From: Plantago elongata
Lineage: Eukaryota; Streptophyta; Magnoliopsida; Lamiales; Plantaginaceae
Reading direction: 5' to 3'
Assembly: GCA_036897095.1 (NCBI GenBank)
Contig: JAYMSP010000114.1
Span: 16,562 to 80,561 of the forward strand
DNA: 64,000 nucleotides
Part shown: piece after piece, positions 13,401-25,911 of the stretch
Layout of the letters: every line of letters starts with the position of its first letter
How positions within the stretch are numbered: the first letter of the stretch is position 1
Program-made: the position numbers and the translations under genes
The notes under the pieces: generated by a model
The model's input: only the letters and a program-made list of their open reading frames with translations
What the model was told of the DNA's origin: nothing
Databases searched by the model: none

Positions 13401-15864
13401 GTGATAGTTAAACTAGTTAATTTTTAGTGGAATTAGTAAACCAATTGATAACCATAAGCATATTTAAGTGTTTGGCGCGATTTCATCTAGGGAGGATTCC
13501 AAGTTATTTATAAATCAAAATTAGATAATTCGACTTGTTATTATGCCAATCAACTCTTAACTCTAATTCCATCATGATTATTGTGAATTTGTAGTGTCCT
13601 TAGAGCCTAAATGATCGTGTTAACAAACAATCGATTGCACAAATATGTGCCAGATTCACATTTACCATCTTTTCAGAATCAAAAAATAGTTCTGTTCCTC
13701 TCACCTGGGTGTAAAAACCTAAAATTTGAGTGCATGTTATATGGAAAGGAAACCGACCATGATTAAAGAAACGTAAAGTTTAATGACAGCTCTATTGAAA
13801 GAACTTTTAAGATTAGGCATGTCTAATCCAAAGTTAATTAGTAGGGAGTATCCCATTACACGTTGTGTGCCTTTTTCGCCTCCTTTTATTTGCTCACCCT
13901 AGAAACTTTGGTGGGTCAATCTTTTAAATACCAGAGACTACAATATTGAGGTAAGGTGGCATGTCGGATAAGCATTTTGATCAATGACTTGTCAAAATTG
14001 TGATTGGTAGTTGGCTATGGCCGACGGACCAATGGTATGGATCCAAGTACACCAGGTACCCCAAGCCTAGTGTGTAGGATTGGTAATGTCGTTACTTTCT
14101 TCAACGATAATGAGAACTTACTTCCATATGAATATTTTTCTATATATCAGGTCTATAAATAAGTACTTTATAGCTAATTATAAACCACATAAATCTATAG
14201 ATGATTGAAATTATGAATTTAATATAATTCTTTGAAATCACTGGCTTATTGCTAAACACAAGATCAACTATTTAGTAGGCCAACCTGATATGTGAATTTA
14301 TTTTTTCCCATCTATTCAATACTTCCATCAAATATCCTAATGATCAATGTTTAAAGGTTAAATCAAATGATAATGTTGCTTGTACTTACTAACTGAACAC
14401 CTCAATTAGGAATCTATTCACTAAAACTTTAGTTGGTGAGCACACACTAAGTCAATCTTGAAATGAATGATCCGCGCATAAGTTCTTTTACACATCGTGT
14501 CATCTTACATATTGATAATTTTGATATTCGATTGTATATTATTCGGTGTCACTAGGTAGAGTAGGATAAAATGAAGTCAAAGTCCATGATAATTTATAAG
14601 AGGTCGATTCCTCTTATCATGTTCCCCAACCAGCATCAATTCCCGTTAAATCAATCCTGTCGAGTCTCTTTTAGTTTTTTTAACCTGGGTTGGTTTCATT
14701 TAACTTGCCTGCCAAGTGTCAATTTTGTATATTACCATTATTATTATACCAATAAACGCACGTAGTGATATTTGATCTTTAAGATAAAACTAATCGCCAA
14801 TGATTCTGCTAGATTCGGTTGTGACCAAATCTTTGATACATAAATGATCTTTAAAACTAATAAAGGCCATACAACACCACATGTCCAAAGTTTTGCATGT
14901 TGGCATGCATGTGGCTCTTTGTTTTGACAACTTGATTATGAATAATGACATGGATTACAAGCAAGATAATCTGGATGAGAAGAACAATGGACAATGCATA
15001 TATATCATGATCCTACGTCCTAAAGTCATCTTTTACAAGTCCCTCTTGAAATTAGACAACGTATCATCCCCACCGGCCACCACACAAACACAGCCTTATT
15101 TATGTTTTCCATATTTGGTTCACTAATAAGTAGGCTACGGATTAATATTGCACTTCATTGCGGGATAAAAATAAAAAATTACATCGGTTGAGGAAAATAT
15201 TTAATTTGGATTGGCGAAGATTATATTCTGAATAAATCAATTATAACATGATTACTCACTTAAATTTAACCAAACAGATTCTTGATAAGCCACCAACATA
15301 GCATTTCCCTGAGTAATATTTGAAAATGTGTGAGGGTCATTTCTTAGTGGGTTTGGTAGAACACGCTTTAGTGCTATTTTTTCTGCTAGTTTGCTTGCGA
15401 GATTGAAATCAGGGCTACACCACTCACTAGCTAGCTATATTATACTTGTAGTACTAGCATATAGTTAATAGCTAGATAATCATGGGAATTTCTTTTGGTA
15501 AATTGACACTACTTACTAACATGCACCACTTTATATACACATGAAGATGGAGTGGAATGGATTATTTTGACACTTTTGTAGTCGGTAGTCCCATGGTGAA
15601 GCTCGCCATGCTACTTCTATATCGTGATAATTCCATCTATTCTTGATAGGTACATTATCAAGGTGTACTGTCATATGCTTTCTGCATATATGCGGATGGT
15701 AACATTGTGCTCGGATGTAGGATCTCCATATTTGACATTTACTACATTGACATCAAAGTGTTGTCAACAATGACTCTAACATGTATATCAGATGTAGGCT
15801 GAATAAAAGCCTAGCTTTGACAAAAGCTACCTAGCAGGCAATTGTTCTAGTATAAGCTGATTAG
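13401..15864. other. intergenic DNA, nothing recognised
   Basis: AT-rich with short random frames only. No splice-linked exons, RNA gene or clear transposon terminus was seen. Confidence 0.45.
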
Positions 15865-16116
15865 TACTCCATCCATCTTATCTTTTAAAAACTTTCTAAT
15901 TTTTCACTACAAACTTCATAATTCATAAATAAAAATTTTTTATCTCACTAACTAATTTTTTATTATATCTCTTTCCTACTTAATCATCATTTTATTCAAT
16001 CACTCTCTTATTTTATTATTTACTTATAACTTTATTAATATAATATCTCATACAAACCGTTATTCTATTTTTATTTTTTTTTAAAAGTAAGTCTGTAAGA
16101 AGTTCCAGATGGAATA
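15865..16116. mobile_element. Stowaway-like (Tc1/mariner) MITE
   Basis: The left end tactccatccatcttat and the right end, ending ccagatggaata, are imperfect inverted copies of the Stowaway consensus CTCCCTCCGTCC, each bordered by TA. The 252-bp interior is very AT-rich with no reading frame, as is usual for these elements. Confidence 0.6.
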
Positions 16117-19100
16117 ATTACCAACAAGAAAATTGTATACATTCAATCTTAAAATTGACATCTCCTATATCATTGAACTGATGGCAATTCTTTTTACCTC
16201 ACTTCTGTCTCATGTAGTAGATTAATGATATTATCCTAGCATGTGACAACTTAAAGGAGACACGACATATCAAATGTTATTGGCACACACAACTTATTCT
16301 CAGATGTATGCTGCTGGGAATACAAGTAGCAAGAAGTTCAAAATCGAAGAGGCATACATACCTGAGCTGAGATATTTAACATCATCAGGTTAAAGATGGC
16401 ATGTTTTGTTACCGGCAGATTAGAAATGTTCTAATTTTTTGTTTTTATGATGCTTTCTTTACATCAATATTGATTTGTTGTTAAAATAAACTAGTGTGAT
16501 GTATCCGTTCTCATTTTAGAAGTAAGATACACTGAAGGGAATATCGTAAAGCTTGATTCTTAAGATCCAATGTTCCAATTACAATGACTCAATAATTTGA
16601 CGTGTTTAATCAACACTTAACTCAAAGCTCTATGGTCTATGTACAGAGTAGATAAACCGACTCACTTTGGAGAATCAAACCGGTTACCTTTTAAAATTTT
16701 GGTTATGGCTAGGGTGTCTAGGTTTAGCAATTTGGCTATACGAGCTGTCTACTCATTTTCTCTTTTTTGAATTTTCCGAACTCATAAAAGATACTGCTAC
16801 TTTTTATAATAGTTAGTTGATCATTCCTACATTTAGCCGCCACTGAACATGAAATTAATTATATATCATTATATCATTGATCGAGATAATCTAGAAAAAT
16901 AACAGTTATTTCGTTATATATGAAAATTTCCTTTTTTACATTAAAATTAAAAGACCCTAAATAAAAACTAATGGACAGTACGTAAAAATCAACAGGTACT
17001 GAATAAAAATTCACATATCCTAAATAAAAACAGAATTTTCATATTTAATGGAAAAAATTGATTTTTCCCTAGACTTTGTATTTATAGTATTATAATTCTT
17101 ACTTATATTTAAAAAAAATATGATTTATAATCAGATATAAAGTGCTTATTCTTTATTTTTACATGTAGTGTTAGGAAAAACCACTACATTCGCACTTGTG
17201 TGTGGGTGGCACTTTTGTTTCTTAGAATTTATTACAAAAATAGACCAGTAATACAAGAAAACACTAAATTTAATACATATGAAAAAGAGCTATTTCCGAA
17301 TGGAACTTGTGTCGGGCGTAGGGTTATACATAGCTTCGCCCCTGAATAAAGTTAGCCCGTCATAGATTAAAGTGGGCGAATATGATTTTTATTTCATAAT
17401 TTTTGTAAGAATTTGACAGACATATGGTATCAAATTTATTAGACAAAACAAAACTAAACGCGCTGTTTCCCGTAATAAACTGTTGAATGGACCATCCTTG
17501 CCTCGTCGGTCATGTAATGAATTTAATGACCTAAAAATTAATAATTTCATTTTCAATATTATTGATTTCCTATTCTTTGATCTGTCTACATTTCTTTGTC
17601 ATATTACGTAGTAGTTTTATCATGTTTCATACGCAACAATACACGTTGCACAGTGCACATTGATATTCTGTTATAATCATTTGGCCGTAATTTGATTAAT
17701 ACGTAATAAATCAAGGAGATACTTGTGCAAGTTTAGTAATTTTTTTACGGGAGAAGTTCATATTAGATTAAACGAGAAAGTAAACAAAAGTTATGGTAAT
17801 GGTAGTGATTAGTGAAAGATGAATATAGCTAGATAGCCCAGCCCTGCTTTTTAAAAGTCTTGATAATCAAACAGAAATTGTTACAGTAATTTAAAGTTAA
17901 GGACTTGATGGAATTAGGAAAAACTGTATGATTATTTGTTAGTTTATGGTTAATCAGTGAAGTAGTGAGTCTAGTAACCATAGTGAATGAAGAGTTTAGA
18001 ATGTTATTTTTTACTGTTAGGAATATAATTGTGTGGTGCAAGTGTTGCTCGACCATTAGTATCAACCTTTGAATGGTCTTATTTATTTGGTTAATTTCCT
18101 CGTTTAATTGACTCTTATGTCAAACCAACAACCTTTATGATTGTCCACTATGGTCGGATTCCCACATCATTTTCGAGGGTAGTCTTGCCATTGCCAACAA
18201 GAGCATTAAGATTTTTGGAAACCAATTGACTTGTAATTGACTCTTAATTTGATGCCAAGGGAGGGAGCTGTGAGATATTTCCCGTGCACCACATACTTAT
18301 ATAAAAATTGTGAAATTCCTATACGTAATGATCTCATATTTATTGTGAGTACGGGTGCATCAAAAGAAACTCGATTTTAAGAGAGTGAAAAAATTTACAT
18401 GTATTATAATTTATTGCATTCAACATATGTAGCTCCGAAAAGTACATATTTTTTTAAAACTTTATAAATCGATACTAGTATTTACGTAATTTCACACCGC
18501 TTACAACTAATCCTTCTTTCTTACTTTCAAACTGAAAAACATTCTAAAAATCATTTCAATATCCTCATTTTCAACATGGTCAGCCTAGATAACCAACTCA
18601 TGATTTGGTTAATGGAGAATGTCATTGCCAGTTTCAACAATTCTTGCAAAGTAGCTAATCTCAAACATCCCTGAACCCGAACAACATCCCAACTGCCCAC
18701 TACAAGCCATATTCCTCACATGGAAGGTTCACTCTTACAAATTTTTAGGGTTCACAATTGTTTGTCCCTTAGACCCAGCTAACGCTCCGATGGTTGGGAA
18801 GGGGTGAGGAGGCAAAAGAAATAAGGATCCACCACCAAATGTCGCTCTAGAATATAGAGCTAAGAACCAGCAAAAGTTTTCTTATGAAAGCGGGAGCTCT
18901 TACATTAATCACAATCTTCATGCAGGTGAGTGTATGCAATGCACTCTCTTTAACCTTCAAACTAATTGTTCACTCCGCAACATCCGTTAACTTGATTGCA
19001 TTATGTTCTTAGCTAAACACCTTATATCGAATAGAGACATCCGTTAACTTGGTTGCATATGAGCAGATTGGTCAATGTTCATAAGAAGAATAATAGTACA

Positions 19101-19139
19101 ATCAACATACACTCTAATTATATGAGTCAGCGTTCTATA
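16117..19139. other. intergenic DNA with one hAT-like terminus
   Basis: No gene is supported. At 17307-17344 the sequence ends in tagcttcgcccctg, which on the minus strand reads CAGGGGCGAAGCTA, the typical terminus of Tip100-type hAT elements. No matching left end was found, so it is a solo fragment. The rest is AT-rich non-coding sequence. Confidence 0.4.
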
Positions 19140-19345
19140 AGTCCTAATAATAAGTCCTAATAATGATTAAGAACATGACATAATATACATTTTTTTCTAT
19201 TAACGATATTGTCTTCTTCATGGAAGATGTTATCTGAAATCATCAAAATTTCTAGGTTAAAGTGACATATAATTTATAACTTTCTGGACTGTCTCATTAG
19301 TCGGAGAAAGATTAGTGCAATCATTTGCATTTGATCTTCACCACT
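19140..19345 (-). pseudogene. decayed Helitron helicase fragment
   Basis: Read on the minus strand, one frame gives SDNIFHEEDNIVNR followed by a cysteine/histidine tail. It aligns by eye with SDSICSDEDDIVNRED in the Helitron helicase remnant at 40.7 kb and lies the same distance after an APTNE-like stretch. Several stops break it. It is a relic of the same Helitron subfamily. Confidence 0.45.
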
Positions 19346-19900
19346 ATATTTTATATGTCAGCTCGTAATAAATTATTTATAAATCGTATTTTATAAAATT
19401 TTATATATTTTTATATTTTAATACAATTTCGAGAATAACTTAAAAATAAGTATAAACAGTCAATTGTGGAACTTTCACGTCCATGTGATTGAGTTCTAGT
19501 GACATTATAATTGGTCTCTCGTAGTGGTCAACGATGGAGGCTTAGTGATATTTTGCACGATTATAAATTCGCTAACAGCCATCATGTATTCAAGGTAAAC
19601 ATTCTTCTTTCTTCTTCTTCTTCTTCCATGAAAAGCAATCACAAAAATAATGCATCTAGTACTATTTCTTGAAAGACTTTGGTATGAAATCTTTTTGCTA
19701 GTGCACGGGCACGCCGCACACAATCTCTTTAATACACAATAGCCAACCGATGCGCCTCCTTTGTTTTCCACCCCACTGTTCAAATTTTAACTAACATATT
19801 TTATGTTTTCGGATACCAACCCCTAACTCAGTCCAATATCTGAATAAAATTTAAGTTTCTAGTTCAATGGAATGCATATACTAACCTGTACAGAAAGAGA
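19346..19900. other. intergenic DNA, nothing recognised
   Basis: AT-rich sequence with a short cttctt microsatellite near 19605-19625. No gene signal. Confidence 0.4.
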
Positions 19901-19908
19901 CAAACTGA

Positions 19909-19960
19909 TCAATTACATGTATTAATTTCAAACTGATCAATTACATGTATTAATTTTATT
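19909..19960 (+). repeat. two-copy tandem repeat
   Basis: The unit aactgatcaattacatgt plus attaattt occurs twice head to tail with almost no divergence, at the left edge of the larger direct repeat that follows. Confidence 0.75.
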
Positions 19961-20345
19961 GAGCTGCCAAGAAAATAACATATAAAACTCTTTTATTTCT
20001 ATCAAACCTCTTATTTATCTATATCTATATAATTTCAGGTTTATCATTACTTTACTCATTTATTGCATTTGACTTTGTTCTTTCTTCCTTTCTTCTCTTC
20101 TTCTTCACCAATGCTGCTCTTCTTCTACTTCTTCTTCAATTTGATAAATTTATTAACCTTTTCTTATGAAAATATGATTAAACCCTCTGAATGCACAAAT
20201 AACAACATCAATGAGCTAGGATCATTTCATGTCAAACATAATAGATGTTATGAACATAGGGTATATTGGTTAGAAGATAGTACATATACGTAAAAACATG
20301 AGAAAATACAGTAAAAAGTAAAATACAAAAAAAAATGTGACGAAA
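19938..20345 (+). repeat. ~410-bp direct repeat, copy A
   Basis: This copy matches 21637-22062 over its whole length with small substitutions and indels. Shared landmarks in order are ttacatgtattaat, aagaaaa-aacatataaa, aatttcaggtttatcat, a cttctt-rich tract, gaaaatatgattaaacc and gtacatatacgtaaaaacat. The 76-codon open frame inside is low complexity and not conserved in copy B, so coding is unlikely. It is probably part of an unclassified transposon or a duplicated segment. Confidence 0.75.
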
Positions 20346-20764
20346 AAATAAGTTAAAAGTCAGTTAATGGTGTTCAAATAGAGTAAAAAAATTATAGAGT
20401 TGATAGGGTTGTTATATAGTTGTATAAGAATAAAGTAACGTATGCAATAAGAAAGTGATGTTTTTTTTATATTTTTTTAAGATTATTTGATTGGTTTAAA
20501 TGTTATTTGATTGATTGAAGATTGTTAGATTGATTGAAAAAGTAAAGATTGTGTAAAAGTAGGGTAGAAAGATAATGATGAATGTACAGTAAAGGAAAAC
20601 AGAGTTAAATTTTTAAATGTAGAAGATGCAAAACAAACCATAAAGTCTCAAGAGAAACGGTCTTTAGTTAATATAACTAGCAACGAGACCATTTTACAAT
20701 TTGCCATTAAACATGTGTTTTTCGCGAATCCGGATCAGTATCGTTTTTTGCGGATCTACTCGTG

Positions 20765-21610
20765 GGTCCTCTCGCGGTTTGATATCATAGAGTTTTAAGT
20801 TGAGATCATAAAGATTTAGTCTGAAATCATAGTAGAATTTTTCTGTTGACATCATAGTGTGTGTTTTAGTTGAGATTATAGAGTTTTTTAGCTGTGATCA
20901 TCGTGTTTGTTTGATATCATAGTTTTTTGAGCTCATATCATAGTTTTTTTTCTGAAATCATAGTATTTTTCTGTTAACATAATATTGTATTTTTTAGTTG
21001 AGATTATAGTGTTTTTATTTTAGATCATCGTATTTGGTTCGATATCATAGCCTTTTGAGCTCATATTATAATTTTTTAATTTGATATCATAATGTTTTGT
21101 GTTGACATCGTAGTGTTTTTAGTTGAGATCATAGTGTTTTGTTTGATATCAAAGTTTTTTGTGTTGATATCATAGTTTTTTAGTTTAAGATCATAATATT
21201 TGTGTTAATATCATAATATTTTTCCGTGGCATCATGATGTTATTAGTTGAAATTATAGTCTATTTTTAGTCTGATAACATAGTGTATTTTTAGTTGAGAT
21301 CATAGTGTTTGGTTTGATATCAAAGGTTTTTCTGATGATTTCATAGTGGTTTAGTATGAGATCGTAGTGTTTTGTTTTTGCATCATAGCTTTTGGAGTTG
21401 ATATCATGGTTGTTTTAGTATGAGATTGTAGTGTTTTGTGTTGACATCATAGTGTTTTTAGTTTATGTCATAGTTTGTTTTAATCCGATAACATAGTGTG
21501 TTTTCAGTTGAGATCATAGTGTTTGGTTTGATTACATAATTTTGAGTTGACATCATAGTGATTTAGTATGAGATCATAGTATTTTGTGTTGAGATTATAG
21601 TATTTTTAGT
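20765..21610 (+). repeat. degenerate minisatellite of 'gatatcatagtgtttt' units
   Basis: Roughly 30 imperfect units of about 25-30 bases, each built around (t)gatatcatagt or (t)gagatcatagt followed by a T-rich spacer such as gttttttagt. Units differ in spacing and sequence, so this is an old array rather than a fresh satellite. It sits between the two ~410-bp direct repeats and does not code. Confidence 0.75.
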
Positions 21611-21636
21611 TGATAAAATATAAAATATACTATCAT

Positions 21637-22062
21637 TCAATTACATGTATTAATGTTCACATCTGTCAAGAAAACAACATATAAACTTTTGTCTCTTTCA
21701 AACCTTTTATTGATCTCTATCTACATAATTTCAGGTTTATCATCGCTTTGCCCATTTGATGCATTTGACTCAACATTGTTCTTTCTTCCTTTCTTCTCTT
21801 CTTCTCTTCTTCTTCACCAATGATGATCGATCTTCTTCTACTTCTTCGTCTTTAATTTGATGAATTTATTAACTTTTCCTTATGAAAATATGATTAAACC
21901 TTCTGAATGCACAAACAACAACATCAATGAGGAATATTTCATGTCAAACATAATAGATATTATGAACATAGGGTATATTGGTTAGATGATAGTACATATA
22001 CGTAAAAACATAAAAAAAATACATTAAAAAGCAAAATACAAAAAAAAAATATGTCGAAAAAT
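21637..22062 (+). repeat. ~410-bp direct repeat, copy B
   Basis: Second copy of the segment at 19938-20345, in the same orientation about 1.7 kb downstream. The differences are point changes and short indels, including an expanded cttctt tract near 21795-21815. Confidence 0.75.
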
Positions 22063-22084
22063 AGAATACAAAATGACTGTAAGG

Positions 22085-22290
22085 TTTTGAATGATAACAT
22101 AGGACATATTCCAGATAACATAGGTAATATGCTTGAGAACATAAAAAATACAGTCGAGAACAAAACTCAAGATAATATTGTAAAAAAATAGAGCACATAA
22201 TGATTGTCGATTTTTTCATGAAAACATAGAACATATTCTAGAGAACATACGTGATATTGTTGAGAACATAACACACGTATGAAAGAACAT
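22085..22290 (+). repeat. degenerate 'gagaacata' repeat array
   Basis: About eight irregular copies of gataacata or gagaacata separated by 10-20 bases. This is a different unit from the upstream atcatagt array but similar in style, and immediately follows copy B. Confidence 0.5.
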
Positions 22291-22299
22291 GGAAACGTT

Positions 22300-23239
22300 G
22301 TATATCTTGTTTTTTCGAATCTGAATTCATGATTAAGGATTACACCTTGTGAATGCATAAACAATAACGATCTACAATCAAAATATGAAATTATAGACGA
22401 ATACTTCAAGATCTACAATTTTTCGAACTTGATTTTTCAGATTTAGGTGGAATCGAAACTATTTATCATTCGAAACATGAATCAACCATGTAGGAGGTGG
22501 TAATCGATCATAATATCAACTATCTAGCTTGATTTCTCGATCAAATCGGTTGAAAACATTAAAAAATCACAAAAATTTCATTCAGAACATGTCTAACATT
22601 TATGCCGATCGTTGTTTTATGTATATTCTAATAGTGTGGTTGCTCACTTCGATTTTTCAGTGTGGTTGTAGCATGAAGATCGCTTTTTAAGCACGATATA
22701 GGATTTTTCAGAGAGCTTTTTTGTAGATTGAGAATTTTTTTGAGTCTCTAGAATTTTTCTAAATAAGAATGAATGAGCATTTTCAGCCTATTTTTGGGTT
22801 ACAACATATATTTATATGACCCGTTTTTTCGACCAATTTACTGGTCCTTAGTTGGGTGGGTTTTAAGAACTAGTTTTGATTTAGGGTTAATATGTAATAT
22901 TATAAATTATATTTCTATATCTCTGGGGTAGCTTTTTAAGAAATTTACTCAAACAAACACACTCAAACATTTTCACAAATGAGTAATAGACGATAAACTG
23001 AGTTCCAAACTGCTTGAAAGTCTCTAAGAAGACAGTTTTAGTCTTTTAGATCATTTATGTAAAGACTAATTCATACTACTTATTAATGAATCTGTAGATA
23101 TTGTTATTTGTTTATGTATTTTTCGTACACAAAAATTGTATTTTATTAAATATATAATATGTACATCTCTAAAAATTTGGGCTCTAGGACTATGCAGAAT
23201 CAAACGGTGGACCTTTTTGGTAAAATAGTTCAAACTTAT
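22300..23239. other. intergenic DNA, nothing recognised
   Basis: AT-rich sequence, possibly the tail of the repeat unit described above. No gene or transposon end was identified. Confidence 0.35.
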
Positions 23240-23478
23240 TACCTCGTTCGTTCAATTTGAAATGAAACATATCTCAAATGCACCGTCTTTAAAAAAAATA
23301 TGTGATTGAAAATGAGTTCGAAATATAAAACTATATACGTACTCAATAATGTGTTCAATAATGTTTGATTGAAAATGAGTTATATTATGGGGTTATTTTT
23401 ATAAATGAAAATTTATTTTATTTTGATAGGACGTTCAAAATGAAAAATTATTTTATTTTTAATGGGATGGAGGAAGTA
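23240..23478. mobile_element. Stowaway-like MITE
   Basis: The left end tacctcgttcgttcaat and the right end atgggatggaggaagta are diverged inverted copies of the Stowaway terminus, with TA at both borders. The element is 239 bp, AT-rich and non-coding, just downstream of the RRP42 3' end. Confidence 0.55.
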
Positions 23479-23667
23479 TTACCAAAATGATCTAAAATAA
23501 GTTATTTAAAAGCTTCTTCGAGAACACTTGAAGACTTACTCATTTGTGATGACACAAAATGAGATAATTAAAAAAGGGGAACTTTGAACGTAACACTTCA
23601 AACACAAAGTTTAAGTTTCAATTAGTTATCAGTACAAAACAGATACTCTACCTAACAATTGAGATCA

Positions 23668-25641
23668 TCATGATTCTTCATCAACAGCCTCAGCTGCTGC
23701 TATTTCCGAGTCCAGTGTGTTTAACAACTGTTCACTTACATGCTTAGCAACAGATATCATGTCAAGTATAACGCTTGGATCCAGTCCTGCACCGCCTCTT
23801 TTTGTTAGTCCACATATTCTGCCTTGCCTGTTGATGGATATGGACACAGCTGAGCTCATCTGGGACTCCTCTTCCGAAGTTGCATCGACAATATAATGCC
23901 TCCCAACCTGCAATTGTTAATGGTCTAACTTGTTAGGCACATAAAGTTGATAATGTAAGAATACAGAGAGCCCAATATATGATTTCTTGCCTTTGTTAGA
24001 GTTATTATCACAGGGATGTTGCTCGTATCAAATTGCAGAAATTCCTCATCACTCACGTCAAACTCTGGCTGCTCGTCAGCAGAGGCTTGAGCAGCTACTT
24101 CTACTTTTGGAATAGCAGCATTGCTCAAAGCTGCCTAACAGGTATTAAAAAACTAAAATTAAAAATAAATAAGAGAGGCGCCCTGAAATTAGCAGAATTC
24201 TGAACTAAAGAGCCTTCGAACAAATTCTACATTTCCCCTTCAGCTCAAGTAGTAGTATAAATTACCATATCAACCATAAATATGAAACAGCAAAAGTAAT
24301 ATGTTCCATAATGGGAAGTTCAAGAACACAAACAACCGTCACTTCGTGAGCACCTTCATAAAATTAATAGAAAAAGAGAGAATAAAGAAAAGTTGTTTCA
24401 AATTGAAGTCTATTTTAGAAGTTTATATGCACATGAGACAAGTAAAAATACCTTGATGGCAGCTCCCAAGGCATCTAGCAAATTGCCATCTGAGCTGATG
24501 ACAAGACCATCAATGTACAGATCCCAGCAAACCTTCCCTTTCACAACTGATAGAGATTTGAGATCGATCCCAGCCCCTGGAGCAAATACCACGAATAGCT
24601 CAGAGTTTAAGACAAGTATAAATGTGGCATGAGCTACGACAAATAAAAAATATTAACATTAGTTTAAAGTTTCAGAATATATACCTGCACCACTTTTACC
24701 ACCTAAAAGACACCTTTGAAGTGCTGAAGATAGCTCCGCAGACAACTCATCACCTCCTCTACGCTGTATTTGTGATTAAGTATACTTTGATAAGTTAAGA
24801 CACTACAGGAATTCATGAAGTAAATCAGCTACAGGTACATTTATGTGGAAATTCAGGATATGAACGATTTCTGCAAGTATTTACTATTTAATATTTATTC
24901 ATGAACTACCTACTTGACAGTTGGTACGTACTTGAAACCAAACATTCATATTAAAAGATGAATGCAAATAAATGGAGCATAAACCTTTGAAGACAAAAAA
25001 CAATGTCTGTATGGTAATAAGATTAAATATCTGAATCTCACCGACACAATGCTTCTACACCACAATAAACCAATGCCAAGTTTGATGTGGTAATGAGAAT
25101 ATGATTAAAAAGGAAGTCGAGGAACTTATTTACCTCAAAAGTTGGCTCTGCTGTAGGGCTGCAATCAACAAATATAGAAACTTTTCCTTTGTCAGGGTCA
25201 GAAGAGTTTGGCTTGCCAAGCTCAGCCTAAACATAAGCAATAAGAAAAAAAAACCATTCAAGTTATGTGAGACTATCAACAACTAAAACACAACACCTGC
25301 AGCACTCCATTACCACTTAGGAAAACTAACTTCCAAAGCCATGTTTTAGTGATTGTAAGTGCACAAGAAACAGTAATATACCTTCACGCTCGCAATGACA
25401 TCAGTTGCACCAATCTTCACTCTTGCTGAGCCACTTGCCTTTTCAATTAATTAAAAATGGATAAGAACGATAGAGAGCAAATTCGAATACTAACATGAAT
25501 TTCTCTCCCCCTAACCTGAGCAATAATACCAGTCTCCACATAAATTGGCCGGTAAGTCAATCTTTTCCTCCCATCAGTGCGTACATCCTGCTCAATTCCA
25601 CCCTTGATGAAATTCCTCTCACCCAGTGAAAGACCCACCAT
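23668..25641 (-). CDS. RRP42: exosome complex component RRP42
   Basis: Subunit of the six-member RNase PH-like ring of the RNA exosome, which threads RNA for 3'-5' processing and decay in nucleus and cytoplasm. Coding exons on the minus strand: 25641-25516, 25438-25382, 25226-25134, 24763-24685, 24576-24452, 24134-23991 and 23907-23668; phases close to 287 aa, against about 286 as I recall for Arabidopsis. The start MVGLSLGERNFIKGG is the conserved N-terminus. An upstream in-frame ATG lies in the 5' UTR intron and was not used. Family signatures include DGRKRLTYRP (24-33), VCWDLYIDGLVISSDGN (exon 5) and SGLDPS-like GAGLDPS near the C-terminus. Plant ring subunits of this type are usually structural. 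The last intron is GC-AG: TLTK ends AAG|GCAAGA and resumes at V-G-R-H-Y-I-V. Confidence 0.95.
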
Positions 25642-25911
25642 CACTGCAAAAGGGAGAGGCATACATTAAACAACAAGACCTAAGGAAATGTTGACATAGC
25701 ATGCCTCTGGCCTTCCTCACATTTTGAGGATCATGCATACAGAATTCTTAAAATGCAATTTTGACAAACTGAAACAAAGGCATAATAAGCACTTGCTGTA
25801 AATAGTAGCTTCTTGAAAGATTAGGAGACAGTCTTAACCCCTAAACCATTTTCATAAAAAAATCTAATTTGATGTAAACTACCATCATTTTGAAGAAATT
25901 ATACTTAGAGA

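Noticed and set aside
25642-25662. RRP42 start at the upstream in-frame ATG (MPLPFAV...)
   Set aside because: This ATG lies before a good ccttttgcag acceptor, so it is in the leader intron. The family N-terminus begins at MVGLSLGER.
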